Shown here piece after piece: positions 16,971 through 26,210 of a DNA stretch of 64,000 bases. The DNA is from Streptomyces sp. LaPpAH-108. GTDB taxonomy: Bacteria > Actinomycetota > Actinomycetes > Streptomycetales > Streptomycetaceae. The notes under the pieces are model-generated. The model saw only the letters and a program-made list of their open reading frames with translations, had not been told where the DNA came from and made no database searches. How positions within the stretch are numbered: position 1 is the stretch's first letter; each line of letters starts with the position of its first letter. The stretch covers positions 780,053 to 844,052 of the forward strand of contig NZ_KB891988.1 in NCBI RefSeq assembly GCF_000373625.1, read 5' to 3'. Both the position numbers and the translations under genes were made by a program.

Positions 16971-18179
16971 GTGGCAGCACCGCAGAACTACCTCGCAGTC
17001 ATCAAGGTCATCGGTGTCGGCGGCGGTGGTGTCAATGCCATCAACCGGATGATCGAGGTCGGCCTCAAGGGCGTCGAGTTCATCGCCATCAACACCGACG
17101 CGCAGGCGCTGTTGATGAGCGACGCCGACGTCAAGCTGGACGTCGGCCGTGAACTCACCCGCGGGCTCGGCGCAGGCGCCAACCCGGCCGTCGGCCGCAA
17201 GGCCGCCGAGGACCACCGCGAGGAGATCGAGGAGGTCCTCAAGGGGGCCGACATGGTCTTCGTGACGGCCGGTGAGGGCGGTGGCACCGGCACCGGCGGC
17301 GCCCCCGTCGTGGCCAACATCGCGCGCTCGCTGGGCGCCCTCACCATCGGCGTGGTCACGCGCCCGTTCACCTTCGAGGGACGGCGCCGGGCCAACCAGG
17401 CCGAGGACGGCATCGCGGAACTCCGCGAAGAGGTCGACACCCTCATCGTGATCCCCAACGACCGGCTGCTGTCCATCTCGGACCGCCAGGTCTCGGTCCT
17501 GGACGCCTTCAAGTCGGCGGACCAGGTCCTGCTCTCCGGTGTCCAGGGCATCACCGACCTCATCACCACCCCCGGTCTGATCAACCTCGACTTCGCCGAC
17601 GTCAAGTCGGTCATGTCCGAGGCCGGTTCGGCCCTCATGGGCATCGGCTCGGCCCGCGGCGACGACCGCGCGGTGGCCGCCGCCGAGATGGCGATCTCCT
17701 CGCCGCTCCTGGAGGCGTCCATCGACGGCGCCCGGGGCGTGCTGCTCTCCATCTCCGGCGGCTCCGACCTCGGTCTCTTCGAGATCAACGAGGCCGCCCA
17801 GCTGGTCAGCGAGGCCGCCCACCCGGAGGCCAACATCATCTTCGGCGCGGTCATCGACGACGCCCTCGGCGACGAGGTGCGGGTCACCGTGATCGCGGCC
17901 GGTTTCGATGGGGGCCAGCCCCCGGCCCGCCGGGACAACGTGCTCGGCTCGGCCTCGTCCTCCGGCTCCCCGGCCCAGCGCCGCGAGGAGCAGCCGGTTC
18001 CGCCCCGTCAGCAGACCGAGTCCCGGCCGACGTTCGGCTCGCTCGGCAGCGTGACGCCGAAGGAGGAGCCGGAGCCCGCGCCGGAGCCGGTGGCCGAGGT
18101 CCCGGTCGCCCCGCCGGTGCCCCAGTCCCGGTCCTACGAGGACATCGTCGAGCTGGATGTGCCGGACTTCCTGAAGTGA
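16971..18179 (+). CDS. ftsZ: Cell division GTPase FtsZ
   Basis: 402 aa from GTG at 16971 after GAGGCGAGAGG. It polymerises into the Z-ring ladder during sporulation septation. The tubulin GTP-binding signature [10 protein letters not shown] lies at about 104-113 and the N-terminal VGGGGVNA loop near 16-23. The T7 loop carries NLDFADVK (catalytic Asp) near 204-211. A Pro/Glu-rich linker of about 70 residues leads to the conserved C-terminal peptide DVPDFLK, which binds SepF in actinobacteria. The stop overlaps the next gene by 4 nt. Confidence 0.97.
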   Translation: MAAPQNYLAVIKVIGVGGGGVNAINRMIEVGLKGVEFIAINTDAQALLMSDADVKLDVGRELTRGLGAGANPAVGRKAAEDHREEIEEVLKGADMVFVTAGEGGGTGTGGAPVVANIARSLGALTIGVVTRPFTFEGRRRANQAEDGIAELREEVDTLIVIPNDRLLSISDRQVSVLDAFKSADQVLLSGVQGITDLITTPGLINLDFADVKSVMSEAGSALMGIGSARGDDRAVAAAEMAISSPLLEASIDGARGVLLSISGGSDLGLFEINEAAQLVSEAAHPEANIIFGAVIDDALGDEVRVTVIAAGFDGGQPPARRDNVLGSASSSGSPAQRREEQPVPPRQQTESRPTFGSLGSVTPKEEPEPAPEPVAEVPVAPPVPQSRSYEDIVELDVPDFLK

Positions 18180-18904
18180 TAGGACAGCGCGAAAGCGTGA
18201 GCGGCGCGCACTTCGCCTTCACCGACAGGTGGGGCGGGGTGAGCGCCGCTCCGTATGAGGAGCTGAATCTCGGCGGCGCGGTCGGCGACGACCCCGGCGC
18301 GGTCCGGGCCAACCGTGAACTGACCGCGAAGGCACTGGGTCTTGACGCGGCGTCGGTGGTCTGGATGAACCAGGTGCACGGCGCCGACGTGGCCGTCGTG
18401 GACGAACCGTGGGGTGACAGGCCCGTCCCCGAGGTGGACGCGCTCGTCACCACCCGGCGCGGACTCGCCCTCGCCGTACTCACCGCGGACTGTGTGCCGG
18501 TGCTGCTCGCCGACCCGGTCGCCGGTGTGGTCGCGGCGGCGCACGCGGGACGCCCCGGAATGGTCGCGGGAGTCGTCCCGGCCGCGGTCCGCGCGATGAC
18601 CGGACTCGGCGCGGAGCCGGGCCGGATCGTCGCCCGCACCGGCCCGTGCGTGTGCGGGCGTTGTTACGAGGTGCCCGACGCGCTGCGCGCCGAGGTCGCC
18701 GAGGCCGAGCCGACGGCGCACGCGGTGACGAGTTGGGGCACTCCGGCCGTCGACGTGAGCGCCGGAGTGCACGCGCAGCTCGACCGGCTCGGGGTGGGCG
18801 ACCGGGCGCAATCCCCGGTGTGCACGCGGGAGTCGGCGGATCACTTCTCTTACCGGCGCGATCGCACCACGGGGCGGCTCGCCGGGTATGTGTGGCTGGA
18901 CTGA
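18176..18904 (+). CDS. pgeF: PgeF/YlmD family polyphenol oxidase-like protein (DUF152)
   Basis: 242 aa; the GTG at 18176 overlaps the ftsZ stop. The copper/zinc laccase-domain family has purine nucleoside phosphorylase-like activity, and the E. coli member edits muropeptide precursors. Visible motifs are [33 protein letters not shown] and the Cys-rich [12 protein letters not shown]. The position directly behind ftsZ is conserved in Gram-positives. Actual substrate in this organism is inferred only. Confidence 0.82.
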   Translation: MIGQRESVSGAHFAFTDRWGGVSAAPYEELNLGGAVGDDPGAVRANRELTAKALGLDAASVVWMNQVHGADVAVVDEPWGDRPVPEVDALVTTRRGLALAVLTADCVPVLLADPVAGVVAAAHAGRPGMVAGVVPAAVRAMTGLGAEPGRIVARTGPCVCGRCYEVPDALRAEVAEAEPTAHAVTSWGTPAVDVSAGVHAQLDRLGVGDRAQSPVCTRESADHFSYRRDRTTGRLAGYVWLD

Positions 18905-19630
18905 GTGGACATGACGGACCGTAGGACCCAACTCGCCGGAAATCTGGCGAAGGTGGAGGAACGCATCGTGGCCGCGTGCGCGGCGGCGGGGCGTCCCCGT
19001 GACGAGGTGACCCTGATCGTGGTCACCAAGACGTACCCGGCGAGCGACGTGCGGATCCTCTCGGAGCTGGGGGTGCGTCAGGTCGGCGAGAACCGCGACC
19101 AGGACGCGGCCCCGAAGGCCGCCGCCTGTGCGGATCTGCCGCTGGAATGGCACTTCATCGGTCAGTTGCAGACCAACAAGGTGCGTTCCGTGGTCGGTTA
19201 TGCCGATTTCGTGCAGTCGGTCGACCGGGACCGGCTCGTCACCGCGCTCTCCCGGGAGGCGGTGCGGGCCGGGCGTGAGGTGGGCTGCCTCCTCCAGGTC
19301 GCACTCGACGCGGGGGCGAGCGGCCGGGGCGAGCGCGGCGGTGTCGCACCCGCCGGGATCGAGGAGTTGGCCGGTCTCGTCGCCGATGCGCCCGGACTGC
19401 GGCTCGACGGACTGATGACCGTCGCCCCGCTCACGGGTGAGTACGCGGGACGCGAACAGGCCGCGTTCGAACGACTCGTGGATTTGTCGACGGACCTGCG
19501 CCGAACCCATCCTGCTGCAACCATGGTGTCGGCAGGGATGAGTGCGGACCTCGAGCAGGCCGTGGCGGCCGGGGCGACACATGTGCGCGTCGGCAGCGCG
19601 GTACTCGGAGTCCGCCCCCGCCTCGGGTAA
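18905..19630 (+). CDS. YggS/PLPBP family pyridoxal-phosphate homeostasis protein (YlmE)
   Basis: 241 aa from the GTG at 18905, immediately after the pgeF stop; an ATG at 18911 is two codons downstream. The PLP-binding lysine lies in [16 protein letters not shown] near residue 37, with [12 protein letters not shown] and [11 protein letters not shown] following, both typical of the alanine-racemase-fold YggS family. It holds PLP without known catalysis and affects amino acid and cofactor balance. It is conserved between ftsZ and sepF. Confidence 0.88.
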   Translation: MDMTDRRTQLAGNLAKVEERIVAACAAAGRPRDEVTLIVVTKTYPASDVRILSELGVRQVGENRDQDAAPKAAACADLPLEWHFIGQLQTNKVRSVVGYADFVQSVDRDRLVTALSREAVRAGREVGCLLQVALDAGASGRGERGGVAPAGIEELAGLVADAPGLRLDGLMTVAPLTGEYAGREQAAFERLVDLSTDLRRTHPAATMVSAGMSADLEQAVAAGATHVRVGSAVLGVRPRLG

Positions 19631-19757
19631 CGTCGCGAAGAAGTCGGACCACAGCAGAAAATATGGTCAATGCCGCCGAAGGCGGTACGAAGGCCACGTG
19701 GATCGCGGGCACTTGGCAGTCGTCAGCCGATCCACCACAGAGCGGAGGACTCAGAGC

Positions 19758-20399
19758 ATGGCCGGCGCGATGCGCAAGATGGCGGTCTACCTCGGCCTCG
19801 TGGAGGACGATGGGTACGACGGCCGGGGATTCGACCCCGACGACGACTTCGAGCCCGAACTGGACCCGGAGCCCGAGCGGGACCACCGACGGCACGAACC
19901 GTCACACCAGTCGCACAACGCACATTCGCCCCAAAGGGATGAATCTGTGCGAGTGGTGCAGCCGCCGGCGCCGCGCGAGCCGGTCTCGCATTCCGTGGCG
20001 CCGACCGCGGATTCGGGGCGTCCGGCGCGGATCGCGCCCGTGGCGTCCATCACACAAGAACGTCACTCCCTGGAGAAGAACGCGCCGGTGATCATGCCCA
20101 AGGTCGTGTCGGAACGAGAGCCGTACCGGATCACCACCCTGCATCCCCGGACCTACAACGAGGCCCGTACCATCGGGGAACACTTCCGTGAGGGCACCCC
20201 GGTGATCATGAATCTCACGGAGATGGACGACACTGACGCGAAGCGACTTGTCGACTTCGCCGCAGGTTTGGTGTTTGGACTTCACGGCAGTATCGAACGG
20301 GTGACGCAGAAGGTCTTCCTGTTGTCTCCTGCTAACGTCGATGTCACGGCGGAGGACAAGGCCCGCATCGCAGAGGGCGGGTTCTTCAACCAGAGCTGA
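19758..20399 (+). CDS. sepF: SepF, FtsZ membrane anchor
   Basis: 213 aa from the ATG at 19758 with GGAGGA 8 nt upstream; the open frame continues upstream but overlaps yggS. The N-terminal amphipathic region [18 protein letters not shown] would bind membrane. An acidic, His-rich linker (about 20-110) follows, then the DUF552 fold (about 118-205) with [19 protein letters not shown] and [10 protein letters not shown]. SepF tethers FtsZ to the membrane, which is essential in actinobacteria lacking FtsA. No ftsA is present in this cluster. A 127-nt gap precedes it. Confidence 0.94.
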   Translation: MAGAMRKMAVYLGLVEDDGYDGRGFDPDDDFEPELDPEPERDHRRHEPSHQSHNAHSPQRDESVRVVQPPAPREPVSHSVAPTADSGRPARIAPVASITQERHSLEKNAPVIMPKVVSEREPYRITTLHPRTYNEARTIGEHFREGTPVIMNLTEMDDTDAKRLVDFAAGLVFGLHGSIERVTQKVFLLSPANVDVTAEDKARIAEGGFFNQS

Positions 20400-20448
20400 G
20401 AAGCACCACCGGGAAGATGCACGGCACAGGGGAGAGGGAAGCGCAGCC

Positions 20449-20739
20449 ATGAGCGTGTTCGCGCAGGTGATCTACATCGCGCTGATGGTCTTCCTTGTCG
20501 TGCTGATCTTCCGGCTGGTCATGGACTATGTCTTCCAGTTCGCCCGCTCGTGGCAACCCGGCAAGGCGATGGTGGTCGTACTGGAGGCCACCTACACTGT
20601 CACCGATCCACCGTTGAAACTGCTGCGGCGGTTCATCCCGCCGTTGCGTCTCGGGGGCGTGGCACTCGACCTGTCCTTCTTCGTACTGATGATCATCGTC
20701 TGGATTCTCATCTCGGTGGCGGGGAGCTTCGCGCGATGA
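20449..20739 (+). CDS. ylmG: YggT family membrane protein YlmG
   Basis: 96 aa from the ATG at 20449, with GGAGAGGGA about 10 nt upstream. Two hydrophobic segments (about 4-24 and 72-93) flank a loop with DYVFQFARSWQPGKAMVV and TDPPLKLLRRFIPPLRLGG, the latter characteristic of YggT. The family is linked to septum placement, but the molecular role is unknown. Lies between sepF and divIVA, its usual place in actinobacteria. Confidence 0.88.
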   Translation: MSVFAQVIYIALMVFLVVLIFRLVMDYVFQFARSWQPGKAMVVVLEATYTVTDPPLKLLRRFIPPLRLGGVALDLSFFVLMIIVWILISVAGSFAR

Positions 20740-20791
20740 GAGTGGACGATACGGTCTTGCCGACTGCCGATGACTACGTTGAGGTGAAGAG

Positions 20792-22063
20792 ATGCCGTTG
20801 ACCCCCGAGGACGTGCGGAACAAGCAGTTCACGACCGTCCGCCTCCGAGAAGGCTATGACGAGGACGAGGTCGATGCCTTCCTCGACGAGGTCGAAGCCG
20901 AACTGACCCGTCTGCTCCGCGAGAACGAGGATCTGCGCGCCAAACTGGCCGCCGCCACGCGGGCCGCCGCGCAGAACCAGCAGAACATGCGCAAGGGTCC
21001 GGAGCAGCAGGACCAGCAGCAGGGCGGCATGCCGCAGCAGGGTGGTATGCCCCAGCAGGGCGGGATGCAGCAGGGTGGTATGCCGCAGGGCGGCATGCGA
21101 GGACCCGGCGCTCCGGTGCCCGCCGGCATATCGGGCCCGCCGCAGCAGCAGATGGGTGGCCCCATGGGTGGTCCGCCCCAGCTGCCCAGCGGCGCCCCGC
21201 AGCTGCCCGCAGGACCCGGCGGTCAGGGCGGCCCGCAGGGCCCCGGCCCCATGGGTCAGGGTCCGGGCCAGATGGGCCAGGGGCCCGGCCCGATGGGTCA
21301 GGGTCCGGGTCCGATGGGTCAGGGTCCGGGACAGATGGGGCAGGGCCCCGGTCCGATGGGTCAGGGTCCGATGGGTGGTCAGCCGCCCATGCCGCAGCAG
21401 ATGGGTGGCCCCATGGGCGGTCCCCCGATGGGCGGCCCCGGCCTGCCCGGTCAGGGTGGCCCCGGCGGCGACAGCGCCGCGCGTGTCCTCTCGCTGGCCC
21501 AGCAGACCGCCGACCAGGCGATCGCGGAGGCCCGCTCCGAGGCCAACAAGATCGTCGGTGAGGCCCGCAGCCGCGCCGAGGGTCTGGAGCGCGACGCCCG
21601 TGCCAAGGCCGACGCCCTGGAGCGGGACGCGCAGGAGAAGCACCGCGTCGCCATGGGCTCGCTGGAGTCCGCGCGCGCCACGCTGGAGCGCAAGGTGGAG
21701 GACCTGCGAGGCTTCGAGCGCGAGTACCGCACGCGCCTGAAGTCCTACCTGGAGTCCCAGCTGCGTCAGTTGGAGACCCAGGCCGACGACTCGCTGGCCC
21801 CGCCGCGCACCCCGGCCGCCGCGTCCCTGCCGCCGTCCCCGGCGCCCTCGATGGCACCGGCCGGTGCGAGCGCCCCGGCGTTCGGCGGCAACCAGGGCAT
21901 GGGCGGTCCCGGCTCCCCGGCGGCCCCGTCCTACGGTGGCCAGCAGCAGATGACCCCGGCCATGACCCAGCCGATGGCTCCGGTCCGGCCGCAGGGCCCC
22001 GGCCCCATGGGCCAGGCACCCTCGCCCATGCGCGGGTTCCTGATCGACGAGGACGACAACTGA
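20792..22063 (+). CDS. divIVA: DivIVA (Wag31-like) polar growth organiser
   Basis: 423 aa, ATG at 20792 after GAGGTGAAGAG. The N-terminal DivIVA membrane-binding domain (residues 1-60) starts [21 protein letters not shown] long Gln/Gly/Pro/Met-rich linker (about 68-228) holds a tandem heptapeptide repeat. A coiled coil (about 230-335, [20 protein letters not shown] onward) follows, and then a Pro/Ala-rich tail ending LIDEDDN. DivIVA collects at hyphal tips and directs tip extension and branching. The linker is absent from Bacillus DivIVA and is typical of Streptomyces. A strong terminator follows, ending the cluster. Confidence 0.96.
   Translation: MPLTPEDVRNKQFTTVRLREGYDEDEVDAFLDEVEAELTRLLRENEDLRAKLAAATRAAAQNQQNMRKGPEQQDQQQGGMPQQGGMPQQGGMQQGGMPQGGMRGPGAPVPAGISGPPQQQMGGPMGGPPQLPSGAPQLPAGPGGQGGPQGPGPMGQGPGQMGQGPGPMGQGPGPMGQGPGQMGQGPGPMGQGPMGGQPPMPQQMGGPMGGPPMGGPGLPGQGGPGGDSAARVLSLAQQTADQAIAEARSEANKIVGEARSRAEGLERDARAKADALERDAQEKHRVAMGSLESARATLERKVEDLRGFEREYRTRLKSYLESQLRQLETQADDSLAPPRTPAAASLPPSPAPSMAPAGASAPAFGGNQGMGGPGSPAAPSYGGQQQMTPAMTQPMAPVRPQGPGPMGQAPSPMRGFLIDEDDN
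21248..21373 (+). repeat. 21-bp tandem repeat inside divIVA
   Basis: Six consecutive 21-bp units encode (P/Q)MGQGPG. They sit in the linker between the membrane-binding domain and the coiled coil, downstream of a looser QQGGM repeat block at about 21015-21097. Copy number is likely to vary between strains. Confidence 0.85.
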
Positions 22064-22108
22064 CGGCCGCTCATGGCCAGTAGTACGCCATAGGCGTCGG
22101 CAGCGTTC

Positions 22109-22150
22109 AGGGCGGGCCCCGGACTTCGGTCCGGGGCCCGCCCTGTTTTA
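22109..22150 (+). terminator. Strong intrinsic terminator after divIVA
   Basis: A perfect 16-bp stem (22109-22124 with 22129-22144) is closed by a TTCG loop and followed by GTTTTA. This ends the dcw/divIVA transcript about 45 bp after the divIVA stop. Confidence 0.9.
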
Positions 22151-22176
22151 CGCGAGTTGACGCCTCCGGGCAACGG

Positions 22177-22185
22177 TTGTCCACA
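22177..22185 (+). promoter_or_regulatory. DnaA-box sequence
   Basis: A perfect TTGTCCACA lies between the divIVA terminator and the interspersed repeats. It is the third exact match seen in the window, on the opposite strand to the pair at 3009-3041. It is isolated, and no function is evident. Confidence 0.4.
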
Positions 22186-22205
22186 GCCGCCCCGATGCGC
22201 ACCCA

Positions 22206-22414
22206 CCCCAGGGGCGCGAGGAACTGCGCGACCAGCCCACGACGGCCCGAGGTCCGACACCAACGGCACACGCCAGGACCGACCGCCCCCACCGAGGGCA
22301 GCAGAACTTACCGACAGCAGCCACCCACCTCCCCAGGGACGCGGGGAACTGCGCGACCAGCCCAGGACGGCCCGCGGCCCGACGCGAACGGCACACGGCA
22401 GGACCGACCGCCCC
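22206..22414 (+). repeat. Two copies of a Streptomyces-type intergenic repeat
   Basis: Two direct imperfect copies (about 22206-22289 and 22331-22414, period 125 bp) share the core GAACTGCGCGACCAGCCCA followed by GACGGCCCG and AACGGCACACG, then CAGGACCGACCGCCCC. The region between the divIVA terminator and the end of ileS holds no credible gene. A similar GGGGCGCGGGGAACTGCGCG core is familiar from many Streptomyces intergenic regions; this is from memory, not a search. Confidence 0.75.
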
Positions 22415-22486
22415 GCCGGACACGGCAACGGCGGCTGCCCCGCAGCAAGATGCCACAGGACAGCCGCCGTCGAACCGCCGGAGGCA

Positions 22487-25400
22487 CTACGCCTTGCGGA
22501 GCCGGAACACCAGCGACAACCCCTCGTCCGTGAAGGCGGAGCCATACGTCTCGTCCGCCTCGCCCTGGGCGAAGTCCGTCGCCAGGACCTCCTCCGCGAT
22601 CAGACCGGAGTGCTCGGAGAGGGCCGCGATCACGGCCGGATCCGTGGCGGTCCAGCGCAGCGCGATACGGTCCGCCACGTCCAGGCCGCTGTTCTTGCGG
22701 GCCTCCTGGATCAGCCGGATCGCGTCACGGGCGAGGCCCGCCCGGCGCAGCTCCTCGGTGATCTCCAGGTCCAGCGCCACCGTGGCACCGGAGTCGGAGG
22801 CCACCGACCAGCCCTCGCGCGGGGTCTCGGTGATGATCACCTCGTCCGGGGCGAGCGTGACGACCTCGCCGTCCAGCTCCACCGACGCGTTGCCCTCGCG
22901 CAGCGCGAGCGAGAGCGCGGCGGCGTCGGCGGCGGCGACCGCCTTCGCCACGTCCTGCACCCGCTTGCCGAACCGCTTGCCCAGCGCGCGGAAGTTGGCC
23001 TTGGCCGTCGTGTCCACCAGCGAGCCGCCCACCTCGGAGAGCGAGGCCAGCGCGGCCACGTTCAGCTCCTCGGTGATCTGCGCGTGCAGCTCCGGGTCCA
23101 GCGCGTCGAAGCCCGCGGCGCCGACCAGCGCGCGGGAGAGCGGCTGACGCGTCTTGACGCCCGACTCCGCACGCGTGGCACGGCCCAGCTCCACCAGGCG
23201 CCGTACCAGGACCATCTGCTTCGACAGCTCCGGGTCGATCGCGGACAGGTCCGCCTCCGGCCAGGAGGACAGGTGCACGGACTCCGGGGCGCCCGGGGTC
23301 ACCGGCACGACGAGGTCCTGCCACACCCGCTCGGTGATGAACGGGGTGATCGGGGCCATCAGCTTGGTGACCGTCTCCAGCACCTCGTGCAGCGTGCGCA
23401 GCGCGGCCTTGTCGCCCTGCCAGAACCGGCGGCGCGAGCGGCGCACGTACCAGTTGGACAGGTCGTCCACGAACGCGGAGAGCAGCTTGCCCGCGCGCTG
23501 GGTGTCGTACGACTCGAGCGCCTGGGTCACCTGGTCGGTGAGCGCGTGGAGTTCGGACAGCAGCCAGCGGTCGAGCACCGGGCGGTCGGCCGGGGCCGGG
23601 TCCGCCGCGCTGGGCGCCCAGCCGGAGGTACGGGCGTACAGCGCCTGGAAGGCGACCGTGTTCCAGTACGTCAGCAGGGTCTTGCGGACGACCTCCTGGA
23701 TGGTGCCGTGGCCGACGCGGCGGGCCGCCCACGGGGAACCGCCGGCCGCCATGAACCAGCGCACCGCGTCCGCGCCGTGCTGGTCCATCAGCGGGATCGG
23801 CTGCAGGATGTTGCCCAGGTGCTTGGACATCTTGCGGCCGTCCTCGGCGAGGATGTGGCCGAGGCAGACCACGTTCTCGTACGACGACTCGTCGAAGACC
23901 AGGGTGCCGATGGCCATCAGCGTGTAGAACCAGCCGCGGGTCTGGTCGATCGCCTCGGAGATGAACTGGGCCGGGTACCGGCTCTCGAACAGCTCCTTGT
24001 TCTTGTACGGGTAGCCCCACTGCGCGAACGGCATCGAACCCGAGTCGTACCAGGCGTCGATGACCTCCGGCACGCGCGTGGCGGTGTCGCCGCACTCGGG
24101 GCAGGGGAAGGTCACGTCGTCGATGTACGGGCGGTGCGGGTCGAGGCCCGACTGGTCGGTGCCGGTCAGCTCGCTCAGCTCGGCGCGGGAGCCGACCACG
24201 GTCAGGTGGTCGTTGTCGCAGCGCCAGATGGGCAGCGGGGTGCCCCAGTAGCGGTTGCGGGAGAGCGCCCAGTCGATGTTGTTGCTCAGCCAGTCGCCGA
24301 AGCGGCCGTGCTTGACCGTCTCCGGGTACCAGTTGGTCTTCTCGTTCTCCGCGATCATCCGGTCCTTGACGGCGGTGGTGCGGATGTACCAGGACGGCTG
24401 GGCGTAGTAGAGCAGCGCGGTGTGGCAGCGCCAGCAGTGCGGGTAGCTGTGCTCGTAGGGCAGGTGGCGGAAGAGCAGGCCGCGCGCGCCGAGGTCCTCG
24501 GTCAGCTTCTCGTCGGCCTTCTTGAAGAAGACGCCGCCGACCAGGGGCAGGTCCTCCTCGAAGGTGCCGTCGGGGCGGACCGGGTTGACCACCGGCAGGC
24601 CGTAGGCGCGGCAGACCTTGAGGTCGTCCTCACCGAAGGCGGGGGACTGGTGGACCAGACCGGTGCCGTCCTCGGTGGTGACGTACTCCGCGTTGACCAC
24701 GTAGTGCGCGGGCTCGGGGAACTCGACCAGCTCGAAGGGGCGCTGGTAGGTCCAGCGCTCCATCTCGGCGCCGGTGAAGGACTGCCCGGTGGTCTCCCAG
24801 CCCTCGCCGAGGGCCTTCTCGACCAGCGGCTCGGCGACGACGACCTTCTCCTCGCCGTTCGTGGCGACGACATAGGTGACGTCCGGGTGGGCGGCGACCG
24901 CGGTGTTGGACACCAGGGTCCAGGGGGTCGTCGTCCACACCAGCAGAGACGCCTCACCGGCCAGCGGGCCGGAGGTGAGCGGGAAGCGGACGTAGACCGA
25001 GGGGTCCACGACCGTCTCGTACCCCTGCGCCAGCTCGTGGTCCGACAGGCCGGTGCCGCAGCGGGGGCACCAGGGGGCGACGCGGTGGTCCTGGACCAGC
25101 AGCCCCTTGTCGAAGATCTCCTTCAGCGACCACCAGACCGACTCGATGTACTCGGGGTCCATGGTGCGGTACGGGTCTTCGAGGTCCGTCCAGTAGCCCA
25201 TGCGGTTGGTCAGCTCGGCGAAGGCGTCGGTGTGCCGGGTCACCGACTCGCGGCACTTGGCGTTGAACTCGGCGATGCCGTACGCCTCGATGTCCTGCTT
25301 GCCGGAGAAGCCCAGCTCCTTCTCGACCGCCAGCTCGACCGGCAGTCCGTGGCAGTCCCAGCCCGCCTTGCGGCCCACGTGGTAACCGCGCATGGTGCGG

Positions 25401-25624
25401 AAGCGGGGGAAGACGTCCTTGAAGACGCGGGCCTCGATGTGGTGGGCGCCGGGCATCCCGTTCGCGGTGGGCGGGCCCTCGTAGAAGACCCACTCGGGGC
25501 GGCCCTCGGACTGCTCCAGGCTCTTGGCGAAGATCTTCTGGTCGCGCCAGAAGTCGAGCACGGCGTGCTCAAGCGCGGGCAGGTCGACCTGGGCGGGCAC
25601 CTGGCGGTACGTCGGCGCTGTCAT
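22487..25624 (-). CDS. ileS: Isoleucyl-tRNA synthetase, type 2, with GAHH signature
   Basis: 1045 aa from the ATG at 25624; the Shine-Dalgarno GGAGG is 10 nt upstream. It charges tRNA-Ile and edits valine. The class I catalytic core starts VFYEGPPTANGMP, and the position of the HIGH tetrapeptide reads GAHH (residues 59-62). KMSKH is intact at 598-602. CxxC pairs (CPRCGTG and CHTALLYY regions) suggest structural zinc. The size and C-terminal region match the eukaryote-like type 2 enzymes, which are mupirocin-resistant. The first and third signature positions are swapped relative to H-x-G-H, a variant reported to raise mupirocin resistance in other IleRS2 enzymes. Regulated by the T-box leader just upstream. 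Confidence 0.95.
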   Translation of the reverse strand: MTAPTYRQVPAQVDLPALEHAVLDFWRDQKIFAKSLEQSEGRPEWVFYEGPPTANGMPGAHHIEARVFKDVFPRFRTMRGYHVGRKAGWDCHGLPVELAVEKELGFSGKQDIEAYGIAEFNAKCRESVTRHTDAFAELTNRMGYWTDLEDPYRTMDPEYIESVWWSLKEIFDKGLLVQDHRVAPWCPRCGTGLSDHELAQGYETVVDPSVYVRFPLTSGPLAGEASLLVWTTTPWTLVSNTAVAAHPDVTYVVATNGEEKVVVAEPLVEKALGEGWETTGQSFTGAEMERWTYQRPFELVEFPEPAHYVVNAEYVTTEDGTGLVHQSPAFGEDDLKVCRAYGLPVVNPVRPDGTFEEDLPLVGGVFFKKADEKLTEDLGARGLLFRHLPYEHSYPHCWRCHTALLYYAQPSWYIRTTAVKDRMIAENEKTNWYPETVKHGRFGDWLSNNIDWALSRNRYWGTPLPIWRCDNDHLTVVGSRAELSELTGTDQSGLDPHRPYIDDVTFPCPECGDTATRVPEVIDAWYDSGSMPFAQWGYPYKNKELFESRYPAQFISEAIDQTRGWFYTLMAIGTLVFDESSYENVVCLGHILAEDGRKMSKHLGNILQPIPLMDQHGADAVRWFMAAGGSPWAARRVGHGTIQEVVRKTLLTYWNTVAFQALYARTSGWAPSAADPAPADRPVLDRWLLSELHALTDQVTQALESYDTQRAGKLLSAFVDDLSNWYVRRSRRRFWQGDKAALRTLHEVLETVTKLMAPITPFITERVWQDLVVPVTPGAPESVHLSSWPEADLSAIDPELSKQMVLVRRLVELGRATRAESGVKTRQPLSRALVGAAGFDALDPELHAQITEELNVAALASLSEVGGSLVDTTAKANFRALGKRFGKRVQDVAKAVAAADAAALSLALREGNASVELDGEVVTLAPDEVIITETPREGWSVASDSGATVALDLEITEELRRAGLARDAIRLIQEARKNSGLDVADRIALRWTATDPAVIAALSEHSGLIAEEVLATDFAQGEADETYGSAFTDEGLSLVFRLRKA

Positions 25625-25922
25625 CTGCGAGCATCCTCCAACGGAACTTGCTGCCTTCCGTCGGAGGGACGAGAGCGTTCTTCTTTTCACGCCGTGTGCG
25701 GCGCGCTCCCGCGGTACCACCCTCCTTGGCCCGCCGCCGGGGTCCGTCCGGTGGTGAGCCCCCTCATTGGGGTCGCGAAGCCGGCTCTACTCGCCCCTCG
25801 CGGGGCTTTCTTCCGGCGGCTCCGGGGTGATCTTCACATCGCGCTCGCCACCGGGCTCCCACCGTCCCCGGCTCGCTCTGGGCTGCGGTACGACGCTACT
25901 CGTCCCCATCCACGCTTCTCGC
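25625..25922 (-). promoter_or_regulatory. Translational T-box riboswitch leader of ileS
   Basis: On the minus strand the leader contains the T-box AGGGTGGTACCGCGG (25723 down to 25709) and the early GACGAGTAGC segment typical of T-boxes. A candidate isoleucine specifier AUC at 25831-25829 sits in GTGAAGATCACC. The ribosome site is sequestered: 25667-25656 and 25646-25635 can form a 12-bp helix with one mismatch, burying GGAGG. There is no U-run terminator, so control is by translation, as known for actinobacterial ileS leaders. TACACT at 25934-25929 is a plausible -10 element. Uncharged tRNA-Ile should open the sequestrator. Confidence 0.88.
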
Positions 25923-26210
25923 TCCGCCCAGTGTACGGCGCCGGACGGACAGCGGCCGACCGGTTTTCCGGCGGGCGGCGGGGGAGCAGGGCGGTGACCC
26001 GAATGGCCAGTCCGCCGGGATGTGCGTCAGGGCGCCGCCCCCGGGCGGATTACCCGCCGGGGAGCTGGGCACAACGGATGCAGGTCTGCTGCGCGGGGGG
26101 TGCGGGGCGGGCGAATCGGGCGGCGTGCCCCGTTGCCGCGGGACTCAAGTCGATTTATCGTCCCAGCACGATTCGCGTGCAAGATCACAATATGTGAAGG
26201 GGCCGCGGCC

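Noticed and set aside
21015..21373. Regular repeats in divIVA considered as a CRISPR-like array
   Set aside because: Repeats are in frame, contiguous and code for a peptide repeat; there are no spacers of unique sequence.
22157..26197. Open plus-strand frame of about 1346 codons across the ileS region
   Set aside because: It is antisense to ileS, runs through the T-box leader and has Arg/Val/Gly composition typical of shadow frames in GC-rich DNA; no domain is visible.
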